A DNA stretch of 64,000 nt from Paragonimus westermani (GCA_008508345.1 QNGE01003713.1:8930-72929); one strand, 5' to 3'. Positions 1 through 12,879 are shown, counted from the first letter of the stretch. Translations and numbers: made by a program. The notes: generated from the letters alone by a model not told the origin.

Positions 1-386
1 ATGTCGAGTTTTTAATTTTTCAGCTCCTAGTGTAGCTTCGAGATTCAATAGATAGAGGGCTTGAAGCGCTCACGCACTCTGTTTCTGTGGTTGATCCAAA
101 TCCATCCGAAGTCGATAAGATTTTCCACACTACCATACTGTTTCTAAATAGTGAACTGTGATAATTGGTATATTATCAAGAGGTGGGATGTGCAGACAGT
201 TCGTCAGTAGCCACTAGTCAGAGGCAACCCAAGTAGTTTAAAAAAAAATATTCACACACGACAGACTATTCACCTTCTTTGTATGCCGTGGACAGCATTG
301 ATGAAAAATGAGTGGTATTCAAAGACATTGTAAAAACAGGAGGGTATGCAAATATGGCCAGAGATTTAATGTGTCTAATTGAAGTC

Positions 387-658
387 ACGGGACTCAGATT
401 GATTCAGATTGAACTCGATCGCACCCTTAGCATTCAAATAAACTTTTTGGCTAACCCACTTCGAAGGAAACAGTAGCCTCGAGTTTCGCTTTTATTAGAA
501 GTCGACACTAATTCATATCCTCGTGGGAAATGGAATTTTCAGGCTGACTCTCCTATGTGTGAAGCCAGCATGTTAGTCAGAGCGCCAGTTACTTCACAAT
601 AGACATGACCAAATAATCACATTTAAACGCTCAACGACAGCCTTGTGTCTGATCATAT
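387..658 (-). mobile_element. tRNA-derived SINE, mirror copy in left arm
   Basis: This is the exact mirror (position 1427-x) of the SINE at 769-1040, differing at one position (648/779). The two copies point away from each other around the palindrome centre. It shares all mutations of its partner, so it arose with the palindrome and not by an independent insertion. Confidence 0.7.
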
Positions 659-768
659 CGAAGGTAGATTAAACGGAATCACTTTATTCAGTCCAACAGA
701 TAACCGAACTTCCGATCACACGGTTATCAGTTGGACTGAATAAAGTGATTCCGTTTAATCTACCTTCG

Positions 769-1040
769 ATATGATCAGTCACAAGGCTGTCGTTGAGCGT
801 TTAAATGTGATTATTTGGTCATGTCTATTGTGAAGTAACTGGCGCTCTGACTAACATGCTGGCTTCACACATAGGAGAGTCAGCCTGAAAATTCCATTTC
901 CCACGAGGATATGAATTAGTGTCGACTTCTAATAAAAGCGAAACTCGAGGCTACTGTTTCCTTCGAAGTGGGTTAGCCAAAAAGTTTATTTGAATGCTAA
1001 GGGTGCGATCGAGTTCAATCTGAATCAATCTGAGTCCCGT
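769..1040 (+). mobile_element. tRNA-derived SINE, copy in right palindrome arm
   Basis: It aligns along its whole length with the SINE copies at 10.5, 35.1 and 55.7 kb. It starts near 'gatcagtcacaaggctg' and has an A-box-like 'tggcgctctgac' near 840, the B-box region near 890-900, the ribozyme region near 905-950, and the shared tail 'ttcgaagtgggttagcc' at 962-978. The ribozyme core is mutated: the CTGATGA segment is not recognisable, although GCGAAAC remains at 939-945. Confidence 0.7.
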
Positions 1041-1426
1041 GACTTCAATTAGACACATTAAATCTCTGGCCATATTTGCATACCCTCCTGTTTTTACAAT
1101 GTCTTTGAATACCACTCATTTTTCATCAATGCTGTCCACGGCATACAAAGAAGGTGAATAGTCTGTCGTGTGTGAATATTTTTTTTTAAACTACTTGGGT
1201 TGCCTCTGACTAGTGGCTACTGACGAACTGTCTGCACATCCCACCTCTTGATAATATACCAATTATCACAGTTCACTATTTAGAAACAGTATGGTAGTGT
1301 GGAAAATCTTATCGACTTCGGATGGATTTGGATCAACCACAGAAACAGAGTGCGTGAGCGCTTCAAGCCCTCTATCTATTGAATCTCGAAGCTACACTAG
1401 GAGCTGAAAAATTAAAAACTCGACAT

Positions 1427-3249
1427 AATTTACTCACCGAATTCATCGTGTCATATGGAATCCATCAAAAGACCTGCCGTATTGACTGCCTAAGCAGGAT
1501 TTCTCAAAAGTTCAAGTTAGAATTCACCAACACCTTTGTTAAATATTGAACTTTTACTGTTTACGAGTACTGTGGCGGCGATATGAGTAAATGTGTCAGT
1601 GTATGGAATCTCTGAGCTCCATGTTCGGATTCGTAGTTCAGCCGGCGAAACTTTTGCCACGTTTTGGACATGTTACTTCTGTATCTGCTTCGAATCCAGC
1701 CAAAGCCCAAAGATTCTGCAACTGGATCTCATCTAAACTTTCACTTATTTGGCCGTATTATTTTTATATAGTCAAATGTAACTCGGACAGCTAATCGATA
1801 ACACAAATGTGACCGTTGCATTTTCAAAGAAAACCAACTTCAATGTATGCATTCTGCGTTTCCCTAAATCCGCTCTACTTCGTGGAACCCGCCGTCTTCT
1901 CCTGGACATAAGACATCAAGACGGATATCTCTCCAACTGGAGGAAATTACATTGCAGCGTGCGCGCCAATTCAACTAACATACTTTTCGTCCATGTTTGC
2001 TGAACCTCTTGAGGATTATACTCCCGTTTTATCCCTCTCAATAATACTGTTTGAATATTGTCTGATCCAAACGGAAGCCGCCTGTTAGCAAATATGCCTA
2101 ATAAACCTGGAATTTGTCATAGTTTGAGGAAAACATTAAGTTCTCCTCGTGGTTTCTCGACTTACAATGATGAGCACAATACATTTAAGTGAAAAGCTTA
2201 TTGATCACAGTTGATTTGCTTGAAAGATGAAGATCAAGTCTTTTCTTCAGTGATCATCACAATTGCACACTTTGCACACTGAAAATACAGAAAACGAGTA
2301 GAGCAAAAATTTAGCGTTAATTTGAACTGAAGAACAGCTGAGTAACAAATTCAGCGTTTTAGCAATCAACTGTTCAAATACAGTTGATACATCTGAGGCT
2401 TACAAGAAAGCAGTCACTGTATGATTTGATACCTTGAGAAAGTCAATTTTATTTCCGTCACATTCAATTCCAGCAGTCTTGGTTCACGGAACGATTATTT
2501 TGCTACACAGTACGGAAGTTATGTAAGAAAAGTTCCGATGTGCCCGTCAACCTACTTTCTACATATGAGGATAAACTTCTGGACGTCCAAAAGAAAATCT
2601 TTTTGAAGGATGACTCTGATCGTAGTTCACGTCAGTAATAGCTCGCACCCAAACGAAATTTGGTGACGTTATTTGTCACTGATATCTGTGGCTGAAATTG
2701 ACCAAAGGGGTCAAACAGATCAGTGATATTTGTGTTCACAAAAGTGTCTGTTTCGAGAAACTCTTCATTTTTAGACACCACTTAGCAGATGCATGAAATA
2801 GTGCTTTAAAGCTGGTGGTTTGTGTGAATGTCATAACTTCGCAAGCGCTGCTAACAATGCCGAACTAGGTTCCATGTTGAAACGCTCAGACATATACGTT
2901 TTCGCCGGTTGTTTCGAGGTTCTCATACTCTAGATTATGAGGGCAGTCTTAAATGTCAGTCCATGGGTCGTTCTTTCTTGCCATACAGGTTTGCTGCCTA
3001 GTAGATGACAGTGGTGCACTCAAATGCCTGTAACATGCTGACGAATTGTATTGTTATGTTTACCGCTGAACAGAATAATAATAGATTGATGGAATGATTC
3101 ACTGCAACAACAACACAATCAGGTACTGAGTACGCAATCCGACGTAAGGCAATACGCACTGTGTGATCAAGAGACGTGTTTACGAATAGCTCCCACGGTC
3201 GATAAGATGGCCAACCCGACTAGTTATCGGTTGTTCGATAGACGCATAT
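1427..3249. other. Stretch with no recognised gene
   Basis: The open frames at 1591-1794 and 1809-2003 are short and show no family motif, biased composition or convincing splice sites. I see no RNA gene, tandem repeat or transposon domain here. Confidence 0.5.
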
Positions 3250-5420
3250 ACCACGTGCGGAGCAGTCGATTACGCATCACCTACTCCCTAGTTAAAGCTA
3301 TACGGCCTGAAAACGGTTAACTGTGCTTATGGGTCGTTTGTTTTAACACATGACGCATTTAAACGACTTGGTTCACTCCGGTGATCTTTACAACAAAATT
3401 CGATGCTACGGCAGTGTGCCATCCAGACTGTTCATTGCGTCTTGGCCTTGTCATTCGATTGACTATAGTGGAGACTGCTTGTGCAGTGTTAGCATCCTCA
3501 TCTTTCAGAGAACATTTTAAAACTTTTGCCAGTTAACTGAAATCCGTTATCTGTAAAGAAGATCTCAAGTATGCCACAGCGCGCAAATTGAGCTTGACGT
3601 TTATTAACAGCCGTGTTGGAAGTGGTGGAACTCAGTCATTCCAATTTGTATAGTCACTGAAATGATCCATTGAGAACAAGTATTGTTTATTGGTAAATGC
3701 AGAGGTAATATCTGTCAGGCTTTTGAAGGATTGGACGCATCAGCATTGTTTTCCTAGTTTGCTTCCAGACAGTGGTCCGACACGTAAGTGTAACTCAGTT
3801 TGAGGTTCCTTACGAAACTTGACATCTGAGGTCAGTATGAAAGCTACTTTACTCTGCAGACACTCTTGCTCAGTTTCATATGTGCCAGGTGAATCTGTGC
3901 CAATATATATTGCTGAAGCGCTCTCGGAATTGGAGCTGTTCCTCCTTCGAATATTAAACAATCTTCTTAGATAAATTGACCACGGTCACTGAATAAGATT
4001 GCTAGTTCTTCAGGTAACTGTTTCTTATCCCTCGGCTATTCGTTTCTAACTGTTTCAGCCAGATGCAAAGTAACGCTTTGTGCCGTTGCTTCTTTTAGGC
4101 TTGTGATTAGAGCGGTTTCCGTTAGAGCGTGAAACCGCACTAGTGTCAAAATGAAGCCGTTGGAAAGTGGTATTTTTCCCACTAGCGCTAGCCAGCTTGT
4201 CAGTTATGTGCATCTAGGTCCCCACTTGAAAGAACACTTCGACGTCATATTCTTCCATTCTGGTTAACATTCTCAACAGCTTTTTCGGTGCCATGAATTA
4301 CAGTTTCTTCAGTAGTCTGTTGGGCTTCCATTCCATTATTATGCCGCCAATTTTACTGTTATCGCACCGAATGACCATAGGTAGTGCTGAGTTTTAGCAG
4401 TTCAGTATAGAGATCTCGGCAATAGCTCAATCTATTTTATTGAATGCTGTCATGCGGATGAGTTGCATCATGTCTAATAGGTTAGGAAGAAACTGACTCA
4501 GATAACTTACAATATCAGTCAGTCGTGATACTGCTTTCACCTCTTCAGGAGCTGACATCGTGACCATAGTCTTTGTTTTTTTAGGTCTGTTTTGAGTCTG
4601 TTTGATGTTAACACATATCTGTAGAAGGTGAACCGTTTTTATCGAAACACCAATTTGTCGCTTGACAGGCGAATTCCTCAATCGATGCAGCGCTTCAAGA
4701 ATGCCTCCAGACTTCCGCCATGACCGTCCACAGTTTTTTCCCAAAAATTAGCACGTCATCTTCGATACACGTGACTCCTTTCAGGTTTTCAAATGCCTGG
4801 GTTAAACGTTTTTGACAAAAAAATCTGTTGGATACCTTCAGTCCGAAAGGAAAACACAACGAGCAAAAACATCCAAAGGGGTTTCCAATTGCGGCAAAGT
4901 AACTGGACTGCTTGTGTAGTTTTAATTGCTAAAAAGAGGAAGACAGGTCTATCTTGGTGGAAAATTGGGCTTGATCCAGTTCCGGTAAAATATTGCTGAT
5001 AGTTGGTGAACGGAACTATTAGCTTCGAAGCATCTCATTCATTAGCTTGTGGTCGATGCACAAATAGATGTCACCGGTCTTTTTTTAGAGTTGCAGCAAT
5101 CTGACTGACCCAATCAGTCGGTTCTTCTACAGGAGCAATCATGTTAATCAGAACTAGTCATTCTAATTCTGCCCTACTTTACCATATATAGACAAGAGAA
5201 TCCCTCGGAGTGGTAACGCAATACGAATGATGTCGTTAACCACAGATAAACTAACGGCGTCTGGCATGTGACCAAGAACGGAGTCAAAAACACGTGAATA
5301 AAATTCCTCCCAAAAGAGTCGACCGATTACAAACACACGTGCAATTTGGGGACCTAAATGATCGAATGAACTACTTTTCTCCAACATCACAGGACAACAA
5401 GGGATGGTTCCGCATGAGGC
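3250..5420 (-). mobile_element. Ty3/gypsy pol remnant (RT, RNase H, integrase)
   Basis: Read on the minus strand and allowing frameshifts, the parts appear in pol order. The RT entry motif 'PVEEPTDWVSQI' is near 5130-5105. The RT catalytic region 'CIEDDVLIFG' is near 4770-4743, where most relatives have YADD or YVDD. The post-RT segment 'IVSYLSQFLPNLLDM' is near 4520-4470. The RNase H tail 'KKLLRMLTRMEEYDVEVFF' is near 4300-4230. The integrase core 'FFTDNGFQLTGKSF' is near 3555-3510 and is followed by 'HYSQSNDKAK' near 3470-3450, where the expected catalytic Glu of the SNGKAE-type motif is Lys. Many stops and frameshifts make it dead. I found no LTRs or primer-binding site. The far end near 3250 is approximate. 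Confidence 0.75.
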
Positions 5421-5484
5421 TGGTCGATATTTCGCACCATTTCTTGACTTCACTTGTGATTAAGTATTGTTGTTGGACATCTGA

Positions 5485-5668
5485 ACATTATCAAGTTCTA
5501 AAACAACTGCGAGGAATGAAACATGTGGTATTCCTCCAATCAGCCGAAGATTCCGGCTCAGTCATCATGAACAGAGCTGATTATAAGTGGAAAATGAAAA
5601 ATATACTAGCGGACGTACGAAAATTTTACACTGACGGTGCGGTTGACAACATGTTGACAGAGAAATAA
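5485..5668 (+). mobile_element. Penelope-like element fragment, N-terminal part
   Basis: The last half of the plus-strand open frame ending at 5668 ('VLKQLRGMKHVVFLQSAED' then 'SGSVIMNRADYKWKMKNIL') matches the conserved Penelope segment before the RT fingers, whose general form is a run of 'vvvmd..dY..km..il'. The frame upstream of about 5480 is not Penelope; it overlaps the start of the minus-strand gypsy remnant. The element is cut off after 5668 and has no RT domain here. It is a short dead fragment. Confidence 0.55.
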
Positions 5669-6181
5669 ATCTCAAGAAGCTCCAAATCTTAAGACTACAG
5701 GGGTATATCTTGGGAGTGCAATACAGTCAGATGAAGCTAACTGGAACCAGCACACCACAGTCAAGAGGTGCTCCAAACACACAAAAGTGTGGTCTTCTGT
5801 TAAAGCGTATCCTGTGCATGGAAAACCGTATCACAAGCTTGCTAGATGACGTGGATATTCTCTAACGAGCAGTTTGATATTTTTTAGTATTTCTTAAAGA
5901 GTAAATCTGTAATGTTTGTTCAAAACCCACTCAGCAGTTGTCCCTAGTGGGCTTGCTCACAAGTCGTAAAGTAGACTTTAAGTAAGATTTTATTAATACA
6001 TCTGAAGTTTTCGAATTTTTTCCCGATAAAACGATCATCTAGTCTTCGGTGTCCAATTTCACACGCACATGTCGTAGAGACATGCTATGTTGTAGCCTGA
6101 TGCTCACTTTTAGAATAATACGTAGAAACTGCCGACTTTGTCCTTGTTTGAGGTCATTACGGAGATGCAATCTGAACTTAC

Positions 6182-6230
6182 TTGGACTAGCCAACGACTC
6201 CCTTCTAACAAACCCCCACTTTTATGAGCA
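6182..6230 (-). CDS. Candidate internal exon, unknown protein
   Basis: The 49-base block has a pyrimidine-rich acceptor before 6230 ('tctctccgtctaacatag') and a strong donor after 6182 (CAA then GTAAGTTCAG). One frame is open and reads AHKSGGLLEGSRWLVQ after one carried-in base, ending on a codon boundary. The other two frames are also short, so the call rests on the splice sites. It would belong to a minus-strand gene downstream of, or continuous with, the one above 22 kb. Confidence 0.4.
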
Positions 6231-9200
6231 CTATGTTAGACGGAGAGACTAACAAATTTAACGTCTATCGCCCACCAACAACCGCTGATTTAGTTAGATA
6301 CAGCCATGCTCAGCTGGACAGCTGGCACCGTTTTGATCCATACTGACTAAAGGTCGGCTTGAGGAACATAACACACGAACCTCACTTTGGTACACACAAG
6401 TCGGTGTGACAGGTTGTACTCTTGCTCCAATTCATCTGTTAGATATCGTTCGAAAGAAGTTCGTTCACTAAACCTTTGTTCTATGGAAAATGGTTATCCA
6501 AACAAGTGCTGTATTCTACAATAAGTCTTTGTGACATGAAGTTGAAGCAAGATAGAAGGTGACTGTCAGAAAGTTTGTTGCAAGCAGGTAAGAATCAACC
6601 ATAGAAATCAGTTCACTAAAGTTTGCATTCTAACTATTGTGCCACCGAATCCTATGTGGCACTGCACAGACTCAGTTCCGTTCAATTACATCGGTAGTTG
6701 AGGAAACTGACAGAAAGCGACAGTTTACCAGTAATATATTTGTCATCAACAGTCCTGAAAATACAGCACTGCACAACAGTATCAGTCAGTTAGCACAGAC
6801 CACCAAAATGACTCGCAACTCTGTGACTGAAAAAGATTTACCACTCGACTTTTGGCTATTGTTTCAAACGAAGTGACAGTTTTATGGTTAATGCGTTGCG
6901 ATCGTTCATCAATCATCATAGGAAGAGTAAAAAATCGATTTCTTGGTCTGCTTGTCAAGCAGTAGAATACTGAAGTTCACTCCTGCATACTGCAAAACAA
7001 AGTAAATCTGTCTGTATCATCTATAGGCAAACATAATTTCAGTACAGTTAAGGAATATTATGCATTTCACAGTCCTCAGAGTGCTTAGTCGGAATATACA
7101 TATTTGAATAAAATTATATGTATTGTAATCAGGCTGTCAGCATTATAGCCAAATTACACATCACTATTTTACCAAATAGGTTTTTTTAGTAAATTGTGTT
7201 GCAGCTCTTTTGATTATGATGCAATCATTTTGTGTGCGTTCAAAAAGGTAGGCAAATTCGACCCACCGATAATCGTTCTATGAGTTGAGCATCGTTGTGC
7301 CATTAAAAGCTTGTACACTGCACAATGAAATCTTGCCGTTCAATAAATTCACTGTATCTTGATTATCTTCTATTGCTGAGAGCTAAGAACACGAATGGCG
7401 CAAGAGTGATTTATTCAGGAAAACCAATATGCACTTCGTTATGACTTCAAACAAAGACACTCATTTGCACATGACACTTGTCTCAGAACGTTACGGTGGC
7501 CACGGACGCTATTGCTCAGGTTCTTTATGTGCCGAAAACCATTTCACACCATGTTACACTCCAACGCTTCTTGTATTTTTCTCGCAGCTACCTCAGTGCC
7601 GAAATCCATTCTCCTGCTTCACTACTGAATAGTGGTAGTGTGAGTAGCATAGCGCGATTGTTTGTCCTCATTACACTACCCCATTCGATGGTTGTTCTAC
7701 TGGAAAAATAAAAATTCTCACATCTAACACTTCAACGTTTTGTTATTTCGATCGTGTTCACTCGCAAGAATGAAAATCCTACTTCGCTGCGTTTTCTACT
7801 TTCCAGTTATTCAAACAAACAACCTCTCTTCACATATTTTCACCGATCATGACGAATTTCCGCAGTCTTATTACTCACATCACGGGGTTCTCTGGAGATA
7901 CCTATGCTTGGAAATGGTTCCAAAACTGTTCGCAAGATTACAAAATGGAAAGCGCTGGTTGTTCGGGGAACGCATAACTACTCTCAGTAAGTAGTCTGCG
8001 GTCGGTCTTCAAAAATAGATTTAGAAGGATGGATAAAATGTTATGATTCGCTGATATGTTTGCAACCGTTTTCTAAACATTGCACATTGGTAAACCGGAC
8101 TTACAAAACGTGTCTTTGAAAAAAAGCGTGCCATGTTCGACATTTCAGTAACTAATTGCCAAATATATTTTCTACGAAAAAATATCAAACAATTCTTATA
8201 TGTAATCACTGAAAACTAAGCACTGAATTTCAAAAGTTATGGAATAAATAAACATTGACTGTGATCCATGTTCTGTGGATCATCTGGTGATTAGGGAGAT
8301 TCCAATCTAACTTGCTGCTGATTGCAAGTATAAAGGGTCGCTCTATTGTCTGAAAGATTATCAACCATAAATATTGTCAGAATCGTTAGATATCAAAGTA
8401 TGCATGATACGGTATTGTCTGGTTGATTCATAAACACAAATACGCTGTAATTTTCTTGTAGTCACCGAGACAAGCAGCCATTCAGTGACACCGATCACAT
8501 GTGAACCGAAATGACTGTTGTTTGTAGGCAGCACATGCCGAGCTCTTACATCATGTTAACTAACGGCATATGCGGCTGTTCCAGATGATTCACTCTCAGA
8601 TTTCACCCCTATTAATTCGTACCTCCACTTTTTTAAAACGTAATCTGACATTCACTAAGTCGTGTAATCCGGTCACTATCGCGAAGGAAAAAGTTGTTTT
8701 CATCAGTTCACCAAATGTTCGATAGCGTGATAAGTAAACTCAACAACCAAACCTGTGTCTGCCACTCGGGCAAGCAGTTACAAAAGCAGTGAACAACAAC
8801 TAACCTGCCACGTCCAGGCCAAAAACACGGTGGAAACAGTCGTTCTCAAATCGATCCGTGCAACCTCATTTTATCACATTTTTACAACATAGCAGACTCT
8901 GGGATAAAAACATGAGAAAATTCAATATCTGGGCTATTTGTTTTAGTGACTTTACACGCAATAACACCCAAATCGGCGTTGATTAGAATAGTCTAGCAGT
9001 CCGCGTTGAGACTGTTACATTCCAACTAATCATTAAGTGTGTTAGGAATAGCCACGACAAAGTTAGAGTGTTTGGTATATTTGTGTTTAACGTTTGAGGC
9101 TTTCTAAAGTCGTGTCCTTTATCGGGGGTTGTTACTCAATTGGCAGTAACTGGTTACCTTCTGTGAATCCACTTGTGGATAAATAACTCCCACAAGGTGC

Positions 9201-10465
9201 TTAATGTTGTAAGCCGAAAGTCAGCTAGCAACTAAGGCTTCTACGCAGGCTACTAGACGCTAGGCATATAAAGCTAGAACAGACGAAGATCGTGATTTTG
9301 GGGCAAGCGTGTCTGACTCGACAGTAGATGTCTCTGCTAGTATGTCCTCCAAACACTGTCGCACCATGATCGGTGAAGGGTCGAACATTTTTTCATAAAA
9401 TTGTGGACGAAAACCAGTCGGTGATTCTTTGGACAACACTTCCTTCGAATTGTTTAAATGAATGGGGATGAAAACGTGATAAATTAACTGAGCTATGCGG
9501 AAAACTCCCCCATATCACTCACAGATAAAAAACAAACTAACACTGCCAGCTGTGTGACTTACACAACAAAAGCATGGTTAACCATTCACCGTATTAAAAA
9601 TATGAGGTTACCAGCCAAGTCGTAATCTAATAAAGAACCTCTTTAACTATCAACTCGACCAGTTTATCGAAATAACACACCGTCTTCAACTTATCTGCCG
9701 AAATGAAGGATGAACAAAGCAAAGAACTTTTTGCCACTTCTGGACGCTCGTCTGTATCAGAGGCAAACATCGAGTTGTAACTTTATAGTAAAGTGAGCAC
9801 ACTATATCCCACTGAAGTCCCCTAAATACTGGACATACACAAAAGCTGACGTCATAATCTTGACGCTTCCACTTCGGATATAATGTCCGTTAAGTGGAAT
9901 ATAATAAACACGTATAGTCATGTTCCTGAATATTCCGACCAACAATGGTCCGGGACAGTACTGTGCAGAGACCAGATCTGGGACTATACATTAACAAAAT
10001 AAGCTTAAAATCACTGACTGGATGACCTTATTGCGTGTCACGCTTGGGAGGGACAGCCATCTGTTAGTTAAAGCTGATCAAAAACATCATATCTCGCTAC
10101 TTCGAAGTAGTCTGTGCGTATCCAGTACTTGCTCCCTCGGTATGCATTTTTTGTACGGACCACCGTGTTAAAGACAAAAATGTGTGCAGCTGTTTCCGTC
10201 AATCACCCCCCAGCTTATCAGACCACCCGGTTATCGTGTAATTAACTATTACTCTATGATTTAGTTTGTCTTATTTACATGCAAGCACTGAAAGTATCTT
10301 TACTAAGAATCACGTGGCCAAACTTCAACTACGGATGGTTGCATGTGAATCTTCAAACCATTCCTCGCAACCATTAATACGCAGTCGTTCAAATCGGACT
10401 GATTAGATTGCCTTTATTTTAGATTCCTGATGAGTAACCGGGGCTGTGGTTTATTTTTAGGTTGA
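6231..10465. other. Stretch with no recognised gene
   Basis: Several open frames of 60-84 codons (for example 6637-6876, 7478-7711 and 7740-7994, all plus) show no motif and no supported splice sites. A plus-strand frame ending in TAA at 9780 ('AEMKDEQSKELFATSGRSS') is protein-like in composition but has no good acceptor. I see no transposon domain. It is probably intergenic or intronic. Confidence 0.4.
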
Positions 10466-10711
10466 ATTATTGCTCACGAGCGAAAGTAGTTGAACGTTAA
10501 GATTTGATAATTCAATCGTGCCGAATGTGAGGTCAATGCCGCAGGGTCAACACGGTTGCCTCATGAACGTATGGCCGGAGTTCAAATCCCGGTCCTTGCA
10601 AGGATATGCACTACTGATGAGCTCTAATGTGAACTAACCTCCAGTCTAGTGCTTCTTTTCGAAGGAAGCTGACTGGAAATTCTATCTATATTGTAATGCT
10701 TAATTTCATAG
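10466..10711 (+). mobile_element. tRNA-derived SINE with degenerate hammerhead
   Basis: It begins with the shared head 'tattgctcacgagcgaaagt'. The pol III B box is clear at 10578-10590 (gagttcaaatccc), and an A-box-like segment lies just upstream of 'gtcaacacgg'. The ribozyme region follows: CTGATGA at 10614-10620, GCTCT, then a mutated GAAA position, then AGTCTAGTGC. The 5' strand GCACTA (before CTGATGA) is complementary to the 3' TAGTGC, giving stem I. The 3' tail resembles the other copies. Confidence 0.7.
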
Positions 10712-11200
10712 TCGAACAGCTCGGGTAAAACTTTGCAAATTTATCCATCCTATGTTGCGTTTTTCTCTCGGTTTTTTCTACTTATAGTCCAACGAACGAC
10801 TGCCCACATGAAGTTTGAACTTATTCAGTTACGCCTGCTGTACACGCAACAGTATATCTCTCACAAGGTCGTCTCCAATTCAAGCGTAAAACAAACAGAC
10901 AAGCAATACCTAGAAAGCGCGCACGCACAACTGCGTCATCACAAATGCGGTTCCAAAAACGAAATAGTGAGCTACCAGTGAAACCGTCTTACATTGGAAA
11001 TGCCAACTTTCCATTCACTTGAGGACACTCACGGACATGAACATATCAAAACAAACTTTTCCACCAAGCAACCAACCGCCTGGAAGATACTTGTTCGCCA
11101 TATAAAATGTTTCACCCAAATTACCAGGGCAATCTTTTTGCTATGCCGTGAGTTGAGAATGGATTGTTTCCTAGACAGCCTTAGGCCATTTTTAGTGTAC

Positions 11201-11239
11201 TCTTTCCGTTTCAGGATTTTCAAAGCAGGTTTTTTTCAC
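11201..11239 (-). CDS. Weak candidate exon
   Basis: There is a good acceptor before 11239 ('cattcaaattacacag') and a weak donor GTACAC after 11201. The frame reads VKKTCFENPETER, phase 0 to phase 0. Its phase does not match the exon at 11815-11874 directly, so an exon between them would be needed. A plus-strand frame overlaps it. Confidence 0.22.
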
Positions 11240-11814
11240 CTGTGTAATTTGAATGACCTCATTTAAATATACAGAATAGCCACACTTATGGGTTTGTCTG
11301 GGTAGAAATTTTCAAATTGTAATGGCAAATTGTTATGACGTACTGAATTTATATTTTGAGAAGCTCATCACCGGTGGACAGGAAATAATGGAGACATGAA
11401 TGAAAACTGCTGATTGATTTTGCTGTTTCTTGTAAAGAAGGGTAGTGAAACTCATGAAAACTGTTTTACAGATCTCAACTTATTCCACTACTCACTTGCA
11501 TCTTAGAGTTCCTTCCAGGGATAAAGCTTTGGAACAATTTTCTGAGTGCGTGTCGTTGATTGTAACTGGTGGATTTTGAATTATTTACGATGACGCTGGA
11601 GTACAACTGAGCCAACCGACCCCATGAACATGGCAACCAATCAAATCAAGTTTCTTCGAATAATTGTTCCTGTAATACATGATTAAAAACCAAAGCGCAG
11701 TGTTATTTTAGGAAAATGAACTGTGTGCATACTGAAATGGTGATAAATTACGGCACTTAATCATTCATTGTAACGTTCAATTTGCACTATGAATAAATGA
11801 TGTGTGGTTGTTAC

Positions 11815-11874
11815 TCATTGTTCTGTATGAAAGATCAGATTCGATTTTTTCGAATTGCCGAGAAAATCCGCCTA
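11815..11874 (-). CDS. Candidate exon joined to 12648-12720
   Basis: The acceptor is 'ctctaacaccttaccttcag' before 11874 and the donor is GTAACA after 11815. It reads GGFSRQFEKIESDLSYRTM with two bases carried at the start and one at the end. The single base left by the exon at 12648-12720 (G) plus TA gives Val, so the two exons fit in phase. Confidence 0.38.
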
Positions 11875-12008
11875 CTGAAGGTAAGGTGTTAGAGCGGTTG
11901 TAGTAATTGTTGTTTTCGTTGTTCTTTGATAATATCGTATGCTTGAAAACGTCCTGGGAGTGTCGCAACCTAACCCAAAGATTGGTTCAACAGGAATGAA
12001 GAACGTGC

Positions 12009-12220
12009 TTTACTGGTAAGCGAATGTGGTCGAGAGTTTACATATGATAAACCGATCATGCCCAAAGTGAGGTCAAGGTTGCTGTGGTCACTGTGGATGT
12101 CCACTACTGAGGAGTTTTAACGAGAGCAAATCCCTAGTCTAGTGCTTCTTCTTAAATGAGGCTGGTTGGAAAATTTATCTGGATGCCAGGGTTGCGGTCA
12201 AATATGAGTGGTATTCAGCT
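12009..12220 (+). mobile_element. tRNA-derived SINE, internally deleted
   Basis: It aligns with the other SINE copies from 'gcgaatgtggtcgagag' through 'gtgaggtcaagg', then skips most of the B-box region and resumes at 'tccactactgaggag' (mutated ribozyme) and the tail 'tctagtgcttcttcttaaatg'. The tail ends near 'gtggtattcagc'. It is a non-functional copy. Confidence 0.6.
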
Positions 12221-12647
12221 TGTAAGGAAAAATGGGTCTTCGTTTACTGTCTAATGTTTTACTCTTTCATACAGTCCGTGAACTTTCAAGTCTCATTCAC
12301 AATGGCAGTGACGTCGAATATCCTGGAAGATAATATCACCGAAGAAAGCATAAATAGAATAGCTGAAATTCCATTGATTCAAGCACATTATTGGCTGCTC
12401 CAGCTTATCACTTTGTATGAACTTTCCAATCAACGGGTTGGATAATTCTGAAGTTGACAAACGGACAGTTTACTAGGCGGAATATTCAGGCTATTAATAT
12501 TTCACAACCGCATCAGTGGTTGATCGTCCGACGATTTTCTCCAACTATTGATGATGTTAGTAAATAGGACCTTGTGTGGTGAACAATCCGATGGTGCACG
12601 GACTGCATGACGACACCATCGCAGACTGAACAACTTAGTTGGCTCAC

Positions 12648-12720
12648 CAGATGATCGCATATCCCGCGCGCTCCGTAATGCGTTGTTGCTAACTGGTGCG
12701 TTGTTCATGCGGTCATCTAG
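12648..12720 (-). CDS. Candidate exon, unknown protein
   Basis: The acceptor is 'aaccatagttgtcttcaacag' before 12720 and the donor is CTG then GTGAGC after 12648. Only one frame is open through the block: LDDRMNNAPVSNNALRSARD then MRSS, leaving one base. Base composition is richer in G+C than the surroundings. It joins in phase to 11815-11874. Confidence 0.42.
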
Positions 12721-12879
12721 CTGTTGAAGACAACTATGGTTAAACACAGCAGATTTGTTGATATCTTCCCCGCAAACAGGCTATGTTTTCCAACCACCGA
12801 TAAAAACCTGATGCATTCAGACATCATGCATTGCTCCGTTCAACAACAATTCCGTGCCATTTCAAACTGGCAAATGTAA

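Larger units (their letters stand above)
1..1426. repeat. Giant inverted repeat at the window start
   Basis: Bases 1-706 are the reverse complement of 721-1426, with a 14-base spacer at 707-720. Position x pairs with 1427-x. I found only two mismatches, at 698/729 (A opposite A) and 648/779 (T opposite T), so the arms are about 99.7% identical. Sequence after 1426 is single copy. The left arm starts exactly at base 1, so the true repeat may extend further left, or base 1 may be a contig end. The inner part of each arm is a full SINE copy with its 5' end toward the centre. Possible origins are a recent inverted duplication, a hairpin-type contig end, or a palindromic sequencing or assembly artefact. 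The sequence alone does not decide. Confidence 0.95.
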
